Positions 44,454 to 53,202 are shown, numbered from the stretch's first letter. The stretch: 64,000 nucleotides of DNA from Candidatus Bipolaricaulota bacterium (GCA_028277345.1 JANQGM010000040.1:1-64000), one strand, 5' to 3'. Notes: generated by a model not told the origin, from the sequence alone. Numbers and translations are program-made.

Positions 44454-44482
44454 AGTCTAGCCGATCCCCCATCGTCCGTCAT
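44454..44482 (-). promoter_or_regulatory. Predicted promoter of the lipoate operon
   Basis: On the minus strand: ATGACG (44482-44477), 17-base spacer, TAGACT (44459-44454), 25 bases before the start of the lipoyl-domain gene. Confidence 0.5.
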
Positions 44483-44526
44483 CTCCTCTCGACATCCGAA
44501 AGCCGTCGGTCACGCAATCGCTCTAG

Positions 44527-44680
44527 AAAAACGAGTTGCCGCGCATTTCCTTGAGCAACTCCCCATTGGTTGGAAAAGGAGTTGCCCCATCCATCCTCAA
44601 GCAACTCGCCATCGGTTGGAAAAGGAGTTGCCCCATCCCTCCTCAGGCAGCTCCCCTTCAGTTGGAAAAGGAGTTGCCGC
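44527..44680. repeat. 46-bp tandem repeat, three and a half copies
   Basis: GAGTTGC recurs at 44533, 44579, 44625 and 44671, exactly 46 bases apart, each time in the context GGAGTTGCC (CGAGTTGCC in the first). The first three are complete units, the fourth partial. Each full unit holds a near-perfect inverted pair GAGTTGC / GCAACTC (GCAGCTC in the third) and ends in GGTTGGAAAA or AGTTGGAAAA. It lies between the divergent lipoate and ychF operons; the last TTGGAA serves as a likely -35 box. Confidence 0.88.
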
Positions 44681-44691
44681 ATCGATATAGT
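44662..44691 (+). promoter_or_regulatory. Predicted promoter of ychF
   Basis: TTGGAA (44662-44667), 18-base spacer, TATAGT (44686-44691), 17 bases before the ychF ATG. The -35 box and spacer lie in the last copies of the 46-bp repeat. Confidence 0.6.
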
Positions 44692-44708
44692 ACGAGCGAG
44701 GTGGTGAG

Positions 44709-45797
44709 ATGGGTTTCACATGCGGTTTGGTCGGCCTTCCCAATGCGGGGAAATCCACTCTCTTCAACTCCCTATCCAATGCCGGCGCCCGCGTGGAGAG
44801 TTACCCCTTTTGCACGATCGAAGCCAATATCGGCACCGTATCCGTTCCTGACGATCGACTCGATCGTTTGGCCGAACTCTTTCCCGACAAGAAGAAGGTA
44901 CCCACGCATTTGGAGTTCATCGATATCGCCGGCCTTGTCGAGCACGCCGCACAGGGTGAAGGGATGGGGAATCAGTTCCTGTCCGAAATCCGAACCGTCG
45001 ACGCCATTCTTCATGTCATCCGTTGCTTCGAAGACGAGAACGTTGCCCATGTCTCAGGAACCGTCGACCCGGTGCGTGATATCTCCATCATCGAAACCGA
45101 ACTGCTGTTGAAGGACCTCGACACCATGGGACGCGTGTCCAAGCGCCTTCAGCAGGAAGCCAAAGGCAAGGACCGCAAGGCGCCCGCACGCAGTTCGGCT
45201 TGGGATGCGCTTCTGGATAGCGTTGCTCAAGGCATGCCGCTTCGTTCGTTGCCTCTGGATCCGATCCTTGAACCCATCCTGAGAGAAACCTCTCCCTTGA
45301 CCGCGAAACCGTGCCTCTATGTCGCCAATCTCGAAGACGAAGGCGGCTCCGCTCTTTGGCAGGACCTTCAGGCCTGGGCGATGTCGCATGGCTCGCTGGT
45401 TGTGCCGATCCGAGGGCGGTTGGAGGCTGAAATCGGCGAGGTTTCAACCACGCATGAAGAGCGAGCCGGCTATCTGCGCCAATACGGACTGGAGGAGACC
45501 GGCCTCGATCGTCTGATTCGAGCCGGCTATGACCTGCTCTCCCTAATCACGTTCTTCACCTACGAAGGGCCTGAGGTTCGGGCTTGGACCGTCCCCGAGG
45601 GGACAGCGGCGCCGGACGCCGGTGGAAAGATCCACACGGATTTCGCCGATCGCTTCATCCTCGCCGAGGTCATGCAGTTGGAGGACTTGGTGGCCGCAGG
45701 GTCCGAGAAACCCCTACGAGAGGCCGGGAAAATCCGGCGCGCCGGACATGACTATGTCGTTCAGGACGGCGACGTCATCCGCTTCGTCTGCTCGTGA
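44709..45797 (+). CDS. ychF: Ribosome-associated ATPase YchF (OLA1)
   Basis: A 362-residue OBG-family P-loop NTPase that binds ribosomes and prefers ATP. G1 GLPNAGKST near 8-16, G3 DIAGLVEHAAQGEG near 74 and a C-terminal TGS domain ending in GHDYVVQDGDVIRF near 345 are clear. The start codon is a few bases after GAGGTGGTGAG. Overlaps the tsaC-like gene by GTGA. Confidence 0.94.
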   Translation: MGFTCGLVGLPNAGKSTLFNSLSNAGARVESYPFCTIEANIGTVSVPDDRLDRLAELFPDKKKVPTHLEFIDIAGLVEHAAQGEGMGNQFLSEIRTVDAILHVIRCFEDENVAHVSGTVDPVRDISIIETELLLKDLDTMGRVSKRLQQEAKGKDRKAPARSSAWDALLDSVAQGMPLRSLPLDPILEPILRETSPLTAKPCLYVANLEDEGGSALWQDLQAWAMSHGSLVVPIRGRLEAEIGEVSTTHEERAGYLRQYGLEETGLDRLIRAGYDLLSLITFFTYEGPEVRAWTVPEGTAAPDAGGKIHTDFADRFILAEVMQLEDLVAAGSEKPLREAGKIRRAGHDYVVQDGDVIRFVCS

Positions 45798-46393
45798 TTC
45801 CTACTGTTCTCGCCGTTGAGCATCCCGAGACCGCGGCCGCCGTCGACCTGGCACTCGAAACCGGACGGACGCTGATCGTCCCCACCGACACCGTCTATGG
45901 AATCGGCGGAAACCCGTGGGATCAACGCACCTTGTCCCACGTCCGCCGCCTCAAGCAGCGAAGCCCGTCTCAGCCCTTTACCCTTCATCTTGGCTCAACC
46001 GCCGCGATTGCGACCTATGCTGAACTCGATGCGCGTGCATCGAACGCCGTCTCCCTGCTTCTTCCCGGGGCCTATACGATCTTGCTTCCCCCGCGCGCCG
46101 CCGCGCCGCCGTCCACCGTGCTCGACGGCAAGATCGGCATCCGCGTACCCAATCACGCCTTTTTCAGGGATGTGCTTCGCCGTCCCCTCTTCGCCACGTC
46201 GGTGAATGCGCACGGCAAGCCCCCGCTGAACGACGTGGCCGACATCATCGAGACCTTCACTGAAGTCGACCTGATCGTCACCGGCGCCATCGTCGGAGAG
46301 CCTTCCGCCATCCTCGATCTCACCTCAACGCCGATTCGCGTGCTTCGTGGGCACGTCCCAGACGATCTTCTCCGCCGACTAGAGGAGGAATAG
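45794..46393 (+). CDS. tsaC: L-threonylcarbamoyladenylate synthase (Sua5/YrdC/YwlC)
   Basis: Makes threonylcarbamoyl-AMP for the t6A37 tRNA modification. 199 residues from GTG 45794 (GTGA overlap with ychF). Signature PTDTVYGIGGNPWD near 30 and the KQRSPSQPFTLHL basic block near 54 fit the YrdC-domain family. It lacks the extra Sua5 C-terminal domain. The 3' end overlaps the convergent transporter gene by 15 bases. Confidence 0.9.
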   Translation: MIPTVLAVEHPETAAAVDLALETGRTLIVPTDTVYGIGGNPWDQRTLSHVRRLKQRSPSQPFTLHLGSTAAIATYAELDARASNAVSLLLPGAYTILLPPRAAAPPSTVLDGKIGIRVPNHAFFRDVLRRPLFATSVNAHGKPPLNDVADIIETFTEVDLIVTGAIVGEPSAILDLTSTPIRVLRGHVPDDLLRRLEEE

Positions 46394-47281
46394 GCAGGCG
46401 ACGCCGCCAACGGCCAACACGGTTCCCATGATCGCTCGGAGTCCGATCGGCTCCTTCAGGACAAAGGCGGAAAATGGAAGCAAAAGAACGGGCGGCAGCG
46501 CCATCAACGTCGAAGCAATTCCGATCTGGGCATTGGCCAAGGCAATCATCGACAACGTGACACCGATGAAGGGCCCGGCTATCGCCCCCCCGATCATGGA
46601 GAGGGCGGCGCGGCGATCGTGAAAGACATCGAAATCCTTCTTCCAGTTTCCGGCAACCATGGCGGCAATCCAAACAGCCACTGTCGCCGCCAGGATCTGA
46701 ACGACATTGGCCGACAGCGCGGGAAATCCATCGCCCAACGCTTGCTTGGATAGGATATAGCGCGCCGATTGGGTGCATACAGTCCCCAGCGCGAAAAGAA
46801 CGCCCAAGATCATCTCGCGGCGTGCCATGGGAGTATGCCCGGAGGGCCGCGCGGAGATGACCAACGCAACCCCCGAGACAATGGCGCCAATCGCCAGCAT
46901 CTGAAGCAGGCTCAGACGCTCGCCGAAGATCGCCCACGCCAACAGCGCGCTCATCACGGGAATCAAGGATGTCACTAGAGAGGTTCGGTGCGCGCCAAGG
47001 TGCAGCAAGGCGCGAAATAGGAAGGCATCGGAGATGGCAAACCCAATCACGCCGGACAATGTCAGCCAACCCCATCGCCCCAAGCTTGCTCCCACGGGCA
47101 GCGGAGTTTCATAGATGATCCAATGCACAAGAAGGAGGGCGGCAACGGCAAGCGTCAGCCTCCATCGATTCAACCATTTGGGTCCGGCGAGGCGCACGGC
47201 AATCGTGAACAGGATGTAGCTGGCTGTCCAACAACAGGCCGTCGCGATGCCGGCCCATTCCCCCGGGTGCGCTGCGAACAT
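46379..47281 (-). CDS. EamA/DMT-family transporter
   Basis: A 300-residue inner-membrane protein with ten predicted spans in two EamA halves (about 8-140 and 155-298). The gene begins 5 bases after the tryptophanase stop codon, so it is cotranscribed. The family includes YddG-type aromatic amino acid exporters; a role in tryptophan or indole movement is inference from position. Confidence 0.85.
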   Translation of the reverse strand: MFAAHPGEWAGIATACCWTASYILFTIAVRLAGPKWLNRWRLTLAVAALLLVHWIIYETPLPVGASLGRWGWLTLSGVIGFAISDAFLFRALLHLGAHRTSLVTSLIPVMSALLAWAIFGERLSLLQMLAIGAIVSGVALVISARPSGHTPMARREMILGVLFALGTVCTQSARYILSKQALGDGFPALSANVVQILAATVAVWIAAMVAGNWKKDFDVFHDRRAALSMIGGAIAGPFIGVTLSMIALANAQIGIASTLMALPPVLLLPFSAFVLKEPIGLRAIMGTVLAVGGVACLFLL

Positions 47282-47286
47282 CGTAG

Positions 47287-48669
47287 CTAGGCCTTCTCGA
47301 TCGGAGCAAACCGAGCGACAAAGTGCCGCAGGGGGCCGGAACCCTCGATGATGCGATAGCCCGAGAGGCCGTCCCGATTTTCCGCCGTTTTCCGCGCCGC
47401 GTTGATCACGACATCGAAATGCTCGCGCGTATACATTCGCCGCGGAATCGCCAATCGCACCAACTCCATCTCCGGATACTCGAAGGATCCATCCGGCTTC
47501 TCGCTGGCGAACATGACGCTTCCGATCTCGACACCGCGAACGCCCTCCTGAAGATAGAGTTCATTGGCCACGGCCAGCGCCGGGAAGTCGGATTGCGGGA
47601 TGTTTGGGACGAGGCCGTGCGCATCGATGTACACCGCATGTCCGCCGATGGGTTCGATGATGGGAACGCCGACGGAGCTCAAGCCTTCTCCAAGATAGCG
47701 GGCCTGCCCGATCCGATCTTTCAGATAGAGCGGGTCCAGAGCCTCCCTCAGGCCGACAGCCATCGCTTCCAGATCTCTGCCCGCCAACCCTCCGTAGGTG
47801 GGGAAGCCCTCCATCAGAATGAGGCGTGCACGCGTCACGTCATAGACCTCGGGGTCGTTCATGGCCAGAATCCCGCCGATATTGACCAACCCATCCTTCT
47901 TGGCGCTCATGGTCATCCCATCGGCCAACGCGAAGATTTCGCGGGCGATCTGCAATGGAGATACATCGGCGTAGCCCTCCTCGCGTTCTCGGATGAAGAA
48001 AGCGTTTTCGGCGAAGCGACAGGCATCGATGAAGAAGGGCAACGAGTGCTCCCGAGCGATCGCGCTGATCTCGCGAAGGTTGGCCAAGGATACCGGCTGG
48101 CCACCACCGCTGTTGTTGGTGATGGTCATCATGACCATGGGAATGCGCTGGGATCCGTATTCAGCGATCGCGCGCCGGAGTTTTTCGGGGTCCATGTTCC
48201 CCTTGAACGGCGACCGGTTCGTCGGGTCATACGCCTCATCCACGACAAGGTTGATCGGCTCCCCACCATTGGCGAGGATGTTGGCGCGCGTGGTATCGAA
48301 ATGCATGTTGTTGGGGATGACGTCGCCCGGCTTGACCGTCGAGGAGAAGAGGACGTTCTCTGCTGCGCGTCCCTGATGCGTGGGCAGCACGTATCGGAAT
48401 CCGAAAATCTCATCCGTCGCTTCTCGAAACCGCTCATAGCTGCGGCTGCCTGCATACGATTCGTCGCCCACCATCATGGCCGACCACTGCGCTTGGCTCA
48501 TTCCGCCAGTGCCTGAATCCGTAAGCAAATCGATGTAGACGTCTCGCGCTTTGAGGTGAAAAAGATTGTATCCCGCCGCGCTCAGACGCTCACGCCGCTC
48601 CTGAGCCGAGAGAATGGAAATCGGCTCCACCACTTTGATTCGATAGGGAGGTTTCGTTCGTTCGTTCAT
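47287..48669 (-). CDS. tnaA: Tryptophanase
   Basis: PLP-dependent beta-lyase splitting tryptophan to indole, pyruvate and ammonia. 460 residues; PLP Lys in MSAKKDG at 257-258. The residues that separate tryptophanase from tyrosine phenol-lyase favour tryptophanase: Asp125 (NMHFDTTR, Thr in TPL), Ile382 (VEIGSV, Arg in TPL) and His449 (LRHFVARF, Phe in TPL). Overall it shares stretches with TPL (VNIGG, GLAGRD). Its ribosome site GAAAGGA sits in the 3' arm of a long hairpin, with a 38-codon leader upstream. Confidence 0.92.
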   Translation of the reverse strand: MNERTKPPYRIKVVEPISILSAQERRERLSAAGYNLFHLKARDVYIDLLTDSGTGGMSQAQWSAMMVGDESYAGSRSYERFREATDEIFGFRYVLPTHQGRAAENVLFSSTVKPGDVIPNNMHFDTTRANILANGGEPINLVVDEAYDPTNRSPFKGNMDPEKLRRAIAEYGSQRIPMVMMTITNNSGGGQPVSLANLREISAIAREHSLPFFIDACRFAENAFFIREREEGYADVSPLQIAREIFALADGMTMSAKKDGLVNIGGILAMNDPEVYDVTRARLILMEGFPTYGGLAGRDLEAMAVGLREALDPLYLKDRIGQARYLGEGLSSVGVPIIEPIGGHAVYIDAHGLVPNIPQSDFPALAVANELYLQEGVRGVEIGSVMFASEKPDGSFEYPEMELVRLAIPRRMYTREHFDVVINAARKTAENRDGLSGYRIIEGSGPLRHFVARFAPIEKA

Positions 48670-48676
48670 GGCTTAT

Positions 48677-48728
48677 CCTTTCTACGTCGCCGGAATCGGA
48701 AGTCATCACCAACGATGCCGTAGAAAGG
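48677..48728 (-). promoter_or_regulatory. Hairpin masking the tryptophanase ribosome binding site
   Basis: On the minus strand CCTTTCTACG (48728-48719) pairs perfectly with CGTAGAAAGG (48686-48677). After a 3-base bulge (GCA), TCGTTGG (48715-48709) pairs with CCGGCGA (48693-48687) with two G-U pairs. The 15-base loop begins with the leader's UGAUGA stops. The lower 3' arm contains the GAAAGG of the tnaA ribosome site, and the 5' arm is codons 32-38 of the leader, so a ribosome at the leader end would open it. Confidence 0.72.
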
Positions 48729-48822
48729 GAGGATGGGGGATGTTGCGTCTCACCCGCCGAAGCGGATCGGCGTTCCAGTGAACCCAGAACGAACGTCGCC
48801 CTTTCGATCGCGTACGTGTCAT
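48706..48822 (-). CDS. Candidate leader peptide controlling tryptophanase
   Basis: A 38-codon ORF too short for usual gene calls. It starts at ATG 48822 with AGGAGGGGCTC directly upstream, one of the best ribosome sites in the window. The peptide is basic and has Trp at 13, 16 and 38 (FWVHWNADP and the C-terminal HRW), and ends in tandem UGA UGA. E. coli TnaC also has an essential Trp, an Asp four residues later and a UGA stop; here the motif is WNAD, so similarity is partial. It ends 36 bases before tnaA. Confidence 0.6.
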   Translation of the reverse strand: MTRTRSKGRRSFWVHWNADPLRRVRRNIPHPPFLRHRW

Positions 48823-48851
48823 GAGCCCCTCCTCACCTCGGAAAGTCCCTG

Positions 48852-48880
48852 ATGGTAGGCCATTGCGACGCAACGAGCAA
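48852..48880 (-). promoter_or_regulatory. Possible promoter of the leader-tnaA operon
   Basis: On the minus strand: TTGCTC (48880-48875), 17-base spacer, TACCAT (48857-48852), 30 bases before the leader start. Weak match to consensus. Confidence 0.4.
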
Positions 48881-48959
48881 CTCCCGTGACGCCGACCCGG
48901 AAGTTGACGCCACCCTCGCACAGCAGCTACAGTACAGCATCTCGGACGATGGAGAACAC

Positions 48960-49799
48960 ATGCGAGAGCAGATTAATGCGGTACTCACATCCGAAGCCTA
49001 CGAGACGTTGCCGGCGTTGCTGATGGGAGCAGAGGTTCGCTCACTTCGATATGCCTCTGATCGTCTTGCGAACGTTCTCGATGAAGAGGCACTCTTCGAA
49101 TACATCGAACGTTGGCTCGCTGCTCCCGGGCCGGCGCCACACCTTGCGTGTCAACTACTTCCCCACGGCTATCTCCTGGATCGAAAAAGGGCTCTCGCTG
49201 CACTCCCTCCCTGCATCGAATCGGAGGATTGGACCCTTCGAGATGCCGCCTGCGAAATCACGGGCCGACTTCTCCGATCGGATTTCACTTCGATGCTCGG
49301 CGTTCTGGAGACGTGGCGCGCGCAAGACTCGCTGAACCTGGCTCGCAGCGTCGTCGTCGCGACCATTCGGGCGGCGGATCCCATGCACCTCGAGCGCGCC
49401 GAGCCGCTGTTGAAGCTTGTCGAGCCGCTGTTGCCCATTCGGGCTCCGTTGGTTCGACGTAATCTCGGCCCCTCAGCCATCGGCCTCCACCTCCTCACAC
49501 ACTATCCCACAGCGACCTTCGAGTATCTCGTGAAGTGGTCGACCTCCAATGATTCGCAAGTGCTGTGGAACGTGGCGATGGCGTTCTCCACGCCGGCCGC
49601 CGTTCCCATCACCAAAAAGGCCCTTATCGTGCTCCGCAAACTCTCGCTCGACGAACGCCGGCTAGTCTGGCGCGCCGTGTCTTCCGCCATCTGGAAACTG
49701 GGCCGCAAGCGCCCCGATATCATCCGCCCCGAACTCGCGCGATGGTTGGAGGATGAGCGCCGCGTCAAGGTCGCACGAGAAGCCATCAAGCATTTGTAG
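48960..49799 (+). CDS. HEAT-repeat protein, DNA alkylation repair (AlkD)-like
   Basis: A 279-residue, all-helical protein from ATG 48960 (GGAGAACAC). Repeating helix pairs run through the chain (for example DWTLRDAACEITGRLL near 95 and DSQVLWNVAMAFS near 200), as in AlkD-type glycosylases that remove bulky alkylated bases. TFEYLVKWSTSND and RLVWRAVSSAIWKLGRK are the most conserved-looking parts. The AlkD catalytic Asp cannot be assigned with certainty, so a non-enzymatic HEAT protein is possible. Confidence 0.65.
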   Translation: MREQINAVLTSEAYETLPALLMGAEVRSLRYASDRLANVLDEEALFEYIERWLAAPGPAPHLACQLLPHGYLLDRKRALAALPPCIESEDWTLRDAACEITGRLLRSDFTSMLGVLETWRAQDSLNLARSVVVATIRAADPMHLERAEPLLKLVEPLLPIRAPLVRRNLGPSAIGLHLLTHYPTATFEYLVKWSTSNDSQVLWNVAMAFSTPAAVPITKKALIVLRKLSLDERRLVWRAVSSAIWKLGRKRPDIIRPELARWLEDERRVKVAREAIKHL

Positions 49800-49853
49800 C
49801 TCACCCCAGCCCAGCGGAACTCAACGGCTGGCCGTCACAAAAGCATCCGTCTG

Positions 49854-49883
49854 TTGGTGTTTCGGAAAGGGGTTCGGTATGGT
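49854..49883 (+). promoter_or_regulatory. Possible promoter of the Eis-like gene
   Basis: TTGGTG (49854-49859), 18-base spacer, TATGGT (49878-49883), 19 bases before the ATG at 49903. Confidence 0.4.
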
Positions 49884-49902
49884 TTGACTTCAGGAGACGG
49901 CT

Positions 49903-51126
49903 ATGATTCGACCCTTTCATCCACAGAACGACCTACAGGCCTGCTTACGCATCTACCGGGAAATCGGTTGGATCGAGAACGACAAGCATGAGGCCGCGAC
50001 CAAGGCCTTCTTCAGCGCAGGCCGCGGTTGGGTGGCGGAACTCAATGGTGAAGCCGAATGTTTGTCCCTCGCCCAATCCGGTAGGGTCCGAGCAGGCCGC
50101 CGTGACTTGCCTCTGTGTATCGTCGGCGGCGTCACGACAAGCCGAATCGCCCGCAAGCAGGGATTGGCTACCACCACAACGGCCAAGCTCCTCGCTGAAG
50201 AAGCCGCCTCAGGACAGGCCGTTGCCATGCTCGGCGTCTTTGAGCAGGGATACTACAACCAATTCGGATTCGGAAACGGCAGCTACGATCTCGTGTGTAC
50301 GTTCGATCCCTCCACGTTGCTCGTGACGGAAACGCCCCGCATTCCCGTGCGCCTTGGAGAAGACGATTGGCAAGCCATGCATGAGGGCCGCATTCAGCGG
50401 CATCGTCAGCACGGCGGATGCATCGGACTGTCCCCAGAGCCGACCCAGGCCGAGGCTCTCTGGTCGAACGATGGCTTTGGGCTCGGATACATAGATGAGT
50501 CGGGCACATTGACGCATCACTTTTGGGGACAAGCCAAGGGTGAGCACGGCCCCTATCGCGTGAATTGGATGGCCTATCAAACACGCGAACAGTTTCGCGA
50601 ACTTCTCGCTCTCCTGAAGACGCTCGGCGATCAGGTTCGTTCGGTTCGGCTCGTCGAGCCACCGGGAATCCAGCTGCAGGACTTCATCCGCCACCCCTTC
50701 AAGCTCAGGCAGCTGACGCAGAAGTCGCCGCATGAGAACGGCATCCGCGCGGGCGCCTACTGGCAAGTCCGCATCCTGAAACTTGATCCATGCATGGCCG
50801 CACTTCAGTGGACGGGTGCGCCCCTTCGATTCCACCTCGCTCTATCCGATCCCATTGAACGCGTCATCCCGGACGATAGCGCCTGGCGCGGATTGAGCGG
50901 AGATTATGTTGTGGAACTCGGAGACGAATCCTCGATCGCACCGGGAACCGGGCGTGCGCTGCCAACGCTAGCGTGTTCAGTCAACGCCTTCTCCCGGCTT
51001 TGGTTCGGCGTGCGCTCGGCGACCAGCCTTTCATGGAGCGATGAGCTGCGCGGTCCCGAGCCCTTGCTCCGTCAGTTGGACGACGGCTTGCGGCTTCCGC
51101 CCCCCCGTCCGGATTGGGAATTCTAG
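49903..51126 (+). CDS. Eis-like GNAT acetyltransferase
   Basis: A 407-residue protein: N-terminal GNAT domain (about 1-150) with the acetyl-CoA loop RKQGLATTTTAKLL near 85-98 and GVFEQGYYNQFGFGNGSYDL near 109-128, a second GNAT-like domain, and a C-terminal sterol-carrier-like domain (about 300-400) ending in the expected short C-terminus (DWEF). This three-part layout is that of Eis and related N-acetyltransferases. Some act on aminoglycosides or Lys residues; substrate here unknown. Start has CAGGAG upstream. Confidence 0.8.
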   Translation: MIRPFHPQNDLQACLRIYREIGWIENDKHEAATKAFFSAGRGWVAELNGEAECLSLAQSGRVRAGRRDLPLCIVGGVTTSRIARKQGLATTTTAKLLAEEAASGQAVAMLGVFEQGYYNQFGFGNGSYDLVCTFDPSTLLVTETPRIPVRLGEDDWQAMHEGRIQRHRQHGGCIGLSPEPTQAEALWSNDGFGLGYIDESGTLTHHFWGQAKGEHGPYRVNWMAYQTREQFRELLALLKTLGDQVRSVRLVEPPGIQLQDFIRHPFKLRQLTQKSPHENGIRAGAYWQVRILKLDPCMAALQWTGAPLRFHLALSDPIERVIPDDSAWRGLSGDYVVELGDESSIAPGTGRALPTLACSVNAFSRLWFGVRSATSLSWSDELRGPEPLLRQLDDGLRLPPPRPDWEF

Positions 51127-52304
51127 CCCTCGACACAGATGAGTTCGGTTTGAGGAACGGACAGAAATTCGCACCCCGATTCCGTAACGAGCACATCCTC
51201 TTCAAGGCTGATCATTCCATAGGATGCTGTTTTCAGGTTGGGTTCGAGCGTGAACACGTTGCCCGCTTCGACCCGGCCGTCGGGCAGATCGCCGTACCGG
51301 CTCCAGCGAGGACCAAGCAATGTGCCGCCATCGTGGGCGTTTCGGCCCACTTGATGTCCCAAGGCGTTCATGTATTCGCCATAGCCGGCATCCATGACGG
51401 CCTGCCGCGCCACCGCATCGACGTCCGCGCCTACAATTCCCGGTTTCAGCACAGCGGCCGCCGCGCGGATGGCATCGCGAATCGTCCGAAATCCATGGTC
51501 GACTTCTTCAGGGATCTCGGCCGAACGTCCGAAGAAGATCATCCGTTGAAGGTCCGAGCAATAGCCATCGACGCGAACGCCGAAGTCGAAATGCAGCAGA
51601 TGGCCGCTTCGCGTTCGACGATCCGTCGGGCCGACGTGCCCGAAGGCCTTGTCCGGTCCGGCATCGACGGCGGGGTTGTGATCCCGATGCCAGGCAAACC
51701 CGGCGCCATGACGCTCCACCTTCGCCTGGACGCGGTCGAAGATCTCGCGCTCCGTCATCCCGACAGTCAGCTCGGCGGCAATCTCATCAAAGATCCGTTC
51801 CGTCAGTGCAACGGCCGAGCGTATGCACGCCACTTCCTGGGGCAACTTGCGGCCCCTCCAGCGTTGGATAAGCGACTCGGCGCTCGTCAGACGCCCTAGA
51901 TACGGCGTCTCCTCCAGCAGGCTCATCAGCCAATCCCGCATGCCGGCCGTCATCCCATCCGCGCCCACATCCGAACGGCTGGTATTGATGGCGATGGACT
52001 GAGGATCGATGCGCGTCAATTCGGCGACAAGCTGCGGCTGGATGTCCTCATCATAGGCAACGATGCGATCGAACAGGTGGGCGGGAAGTCCATCCGCGTC
52101 GAACCGCCCAACGATGGCGATCCGCTCGCCGGATCGAGTCAAGATCAAGGCAGAAGGCCAAACGACATCACCCGCCATCAGTAGACGCAACGCCGGATCT
52201 GTCATCTGATCCGTCTCGCGTACCCAAAGAAGCCAGCAATCCAATCCCAGCTCATCCAGAATCTCACACGCTTGAATCGCTTTCGCGGCGCCTAAATCGA
52301 TCAT
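51123..52304 (-). CDS. M24 family metallopeptidase (Xaa-Pro aminopeptidase-like)
   Basis: A 393-residue cytoplasmic peptidase. I start at 52304 after GGGAGGCG; the frame continues upstream without a better site. N-terminal creatinase-like domain about 1-150, catalytic pita-bread domain 155-393. Metal ligands: Asp pair in HFDFGVRVDGYCSDLQR near 250-266, His in ALGHQVGRNAHDGG near 320, Glu in FTLEPN near 356 and Glu in SLEEDV near 372. Its stop codon overlaps the convergent Eis-like gene. Confidence 0.85.
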   Translation of the reverse strand: MIDLGAAKAIQACEILDELGLDCWLLWVRETDQMTDPALRLLMAGDVVWPSALILTRSGERIAIVGRFDADGLPAHLFDRIVAYDEDIQPQLVAELTRIDPQSIAINTSRSDVGADGMTAGMRDWLMSLLEETPYLGRLTSAESLIQRWRGRKLPQEVACIRSAVALTERIFDEIAAELTVGMTEREIFDRVQAKVERHGAGFAWHRDHNPAVDAGPDKAFGHVGPTDRRTRSGHLLHFDFGVRVDGYCSDLQRMIFFGRSAEIPEEVDHGFRTIRDAIRAAAAVLKPGIVGADVDAVARQAVMDAGYGEYMNALGHQVGRNAHDGGTLLGPRWSRYGDLPDGRVEAGNVFTLEPNLKTASYGMISLEEDVLVTESGCEFLSVPQTELICVEG

Positions 52305-52419
52305 ATCGCCTCCCGAACAGAGGGTAACCGGCGTCGCGCCGACCACAAGGGGTTGAACCGTTTGCACGGCGCGCTTCGCATACGAATGATGAGCGTATCT
52401 AGGCAACGAGGAGGTTCAT

Positions 52420-52653
52420 ATGAAACTGCTACGCGCCGTTATTACCGGAGGAGGGATCGCCGCTTTCTTCTTCTTCAGTTGGATCCTTCAGCTGCTCTGG
52501 AACAGCATTCTCTTCGAGCAGCTGCAGCTGGTCCCCACGCAGGTTACGTACTGGCAGTCTGCGGGATTGTGGTTCTTCGTGATCATTCTGTTTGCGTGGA
52601 CGGGTATCGGGGTTCCGTCGGGATTCCGGAAGAAGTGGAGAACGTACGACTGA
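52420..52653 (+). CDS. Small membrane protein, paralogue of the next gene
   Basis: A 77-residue protein with two membrane spans (about 8-28 and 46-63) and a basic tail (RKKWRTYD). GIAAFFFFSWILQLLWNSI and AGLWFFVIILFAWTGIG recur almost unchanged in the gene at 52750. ATG preceded by GAGGAGG. No known family. Confidence 0.72.
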   Translation: MKLLRAVITGGGIAAFFFFSWILQLLWNSILFEQLQLVPTQVTYWQSAGLWFFVIILFAWTGIGVPSGFRKKWRTYD

Positions 52654-52749
52654 CAACGCTTCGGAGCCGCGCTCTCTGTTGAGCTCTTTGCTGCGCGTTC
52701 TTGGATCGTGGCTCCGGATACATGTTGCGTCGACAAAGGAGGACCTATC

Positions 52750-53202
52750 ATGAGAGGACTGTTGCGCTTGATTGCGGCTGGCGGCATTGCCGCCTTCTTT
52801 TTCTTCAGCTGGATCATCCAACTTCTTTGGAACAGCATCATCGCCGGCCATTTGGGGCTGCTGCCTGAACTCAACTATCTGCAAGCGGCGGGATTGTGGT
52901 TCCTCGTGGCCCTGCTGTTCGCCTGGACGGGCATCGGACTTCTCCCACGCGTGCGCTTCCGTACACGCCGCCGATACGATTGGGATGATCTCGGCGATCG
53001 CATCGAGCGCAGGATCAAAAGGCGACTCTGCGATTGGACGGAAGCGTCTGACGACGATCTTGAAGAACGCATCGAAGCGAAGATTAAGCGCGGTCTCGCA
53101 CGCTGGATCGGCGTCGACGATGATATCGAGTGGGACGACCTCGGGGAACGCATCGAGCGGAAGTTCAAAGGACGCGTCCGCGCATGGGCCGATGAGGACT
53201 AG
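52750..53202 (+). CDS. Small membrane protein with charged amphipathic repeats
   Basis: A 150-residue protein from ATG 52750 (AAAGGAGGACC). The first 70 residues are two membrane spans nearly identical in pattern to the 52420 protein. The cytoplasmic or external tail has three copies of a charged motif of the form DDLxxRIExxIKxxLxxW (near 79, 99 and 126), predicted to form amphipathic helices. Function unknown; the tail suggests membrane-surface or self-association. Confidence 0.72.
   Translation: MRGLLRLIAAGGIAAFFFFSWIIQLLWNSIIAGHLGLLPELNYLQAAGLWFLVALLFAWTGIGLLPRVRFRTRRRYDWDDLGDRIERRIKRRLCDWTEASDDDLEERIEAKIKRGLARWIGVDDDIEWDDLGERIERKFKGRVRAWADED

Noticed and set aside
47323-48516. Long plus-strand open frame opposite tryptophanase
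   Set aside because: Antisense shadow of a highly conserved enzyme; no start signal.
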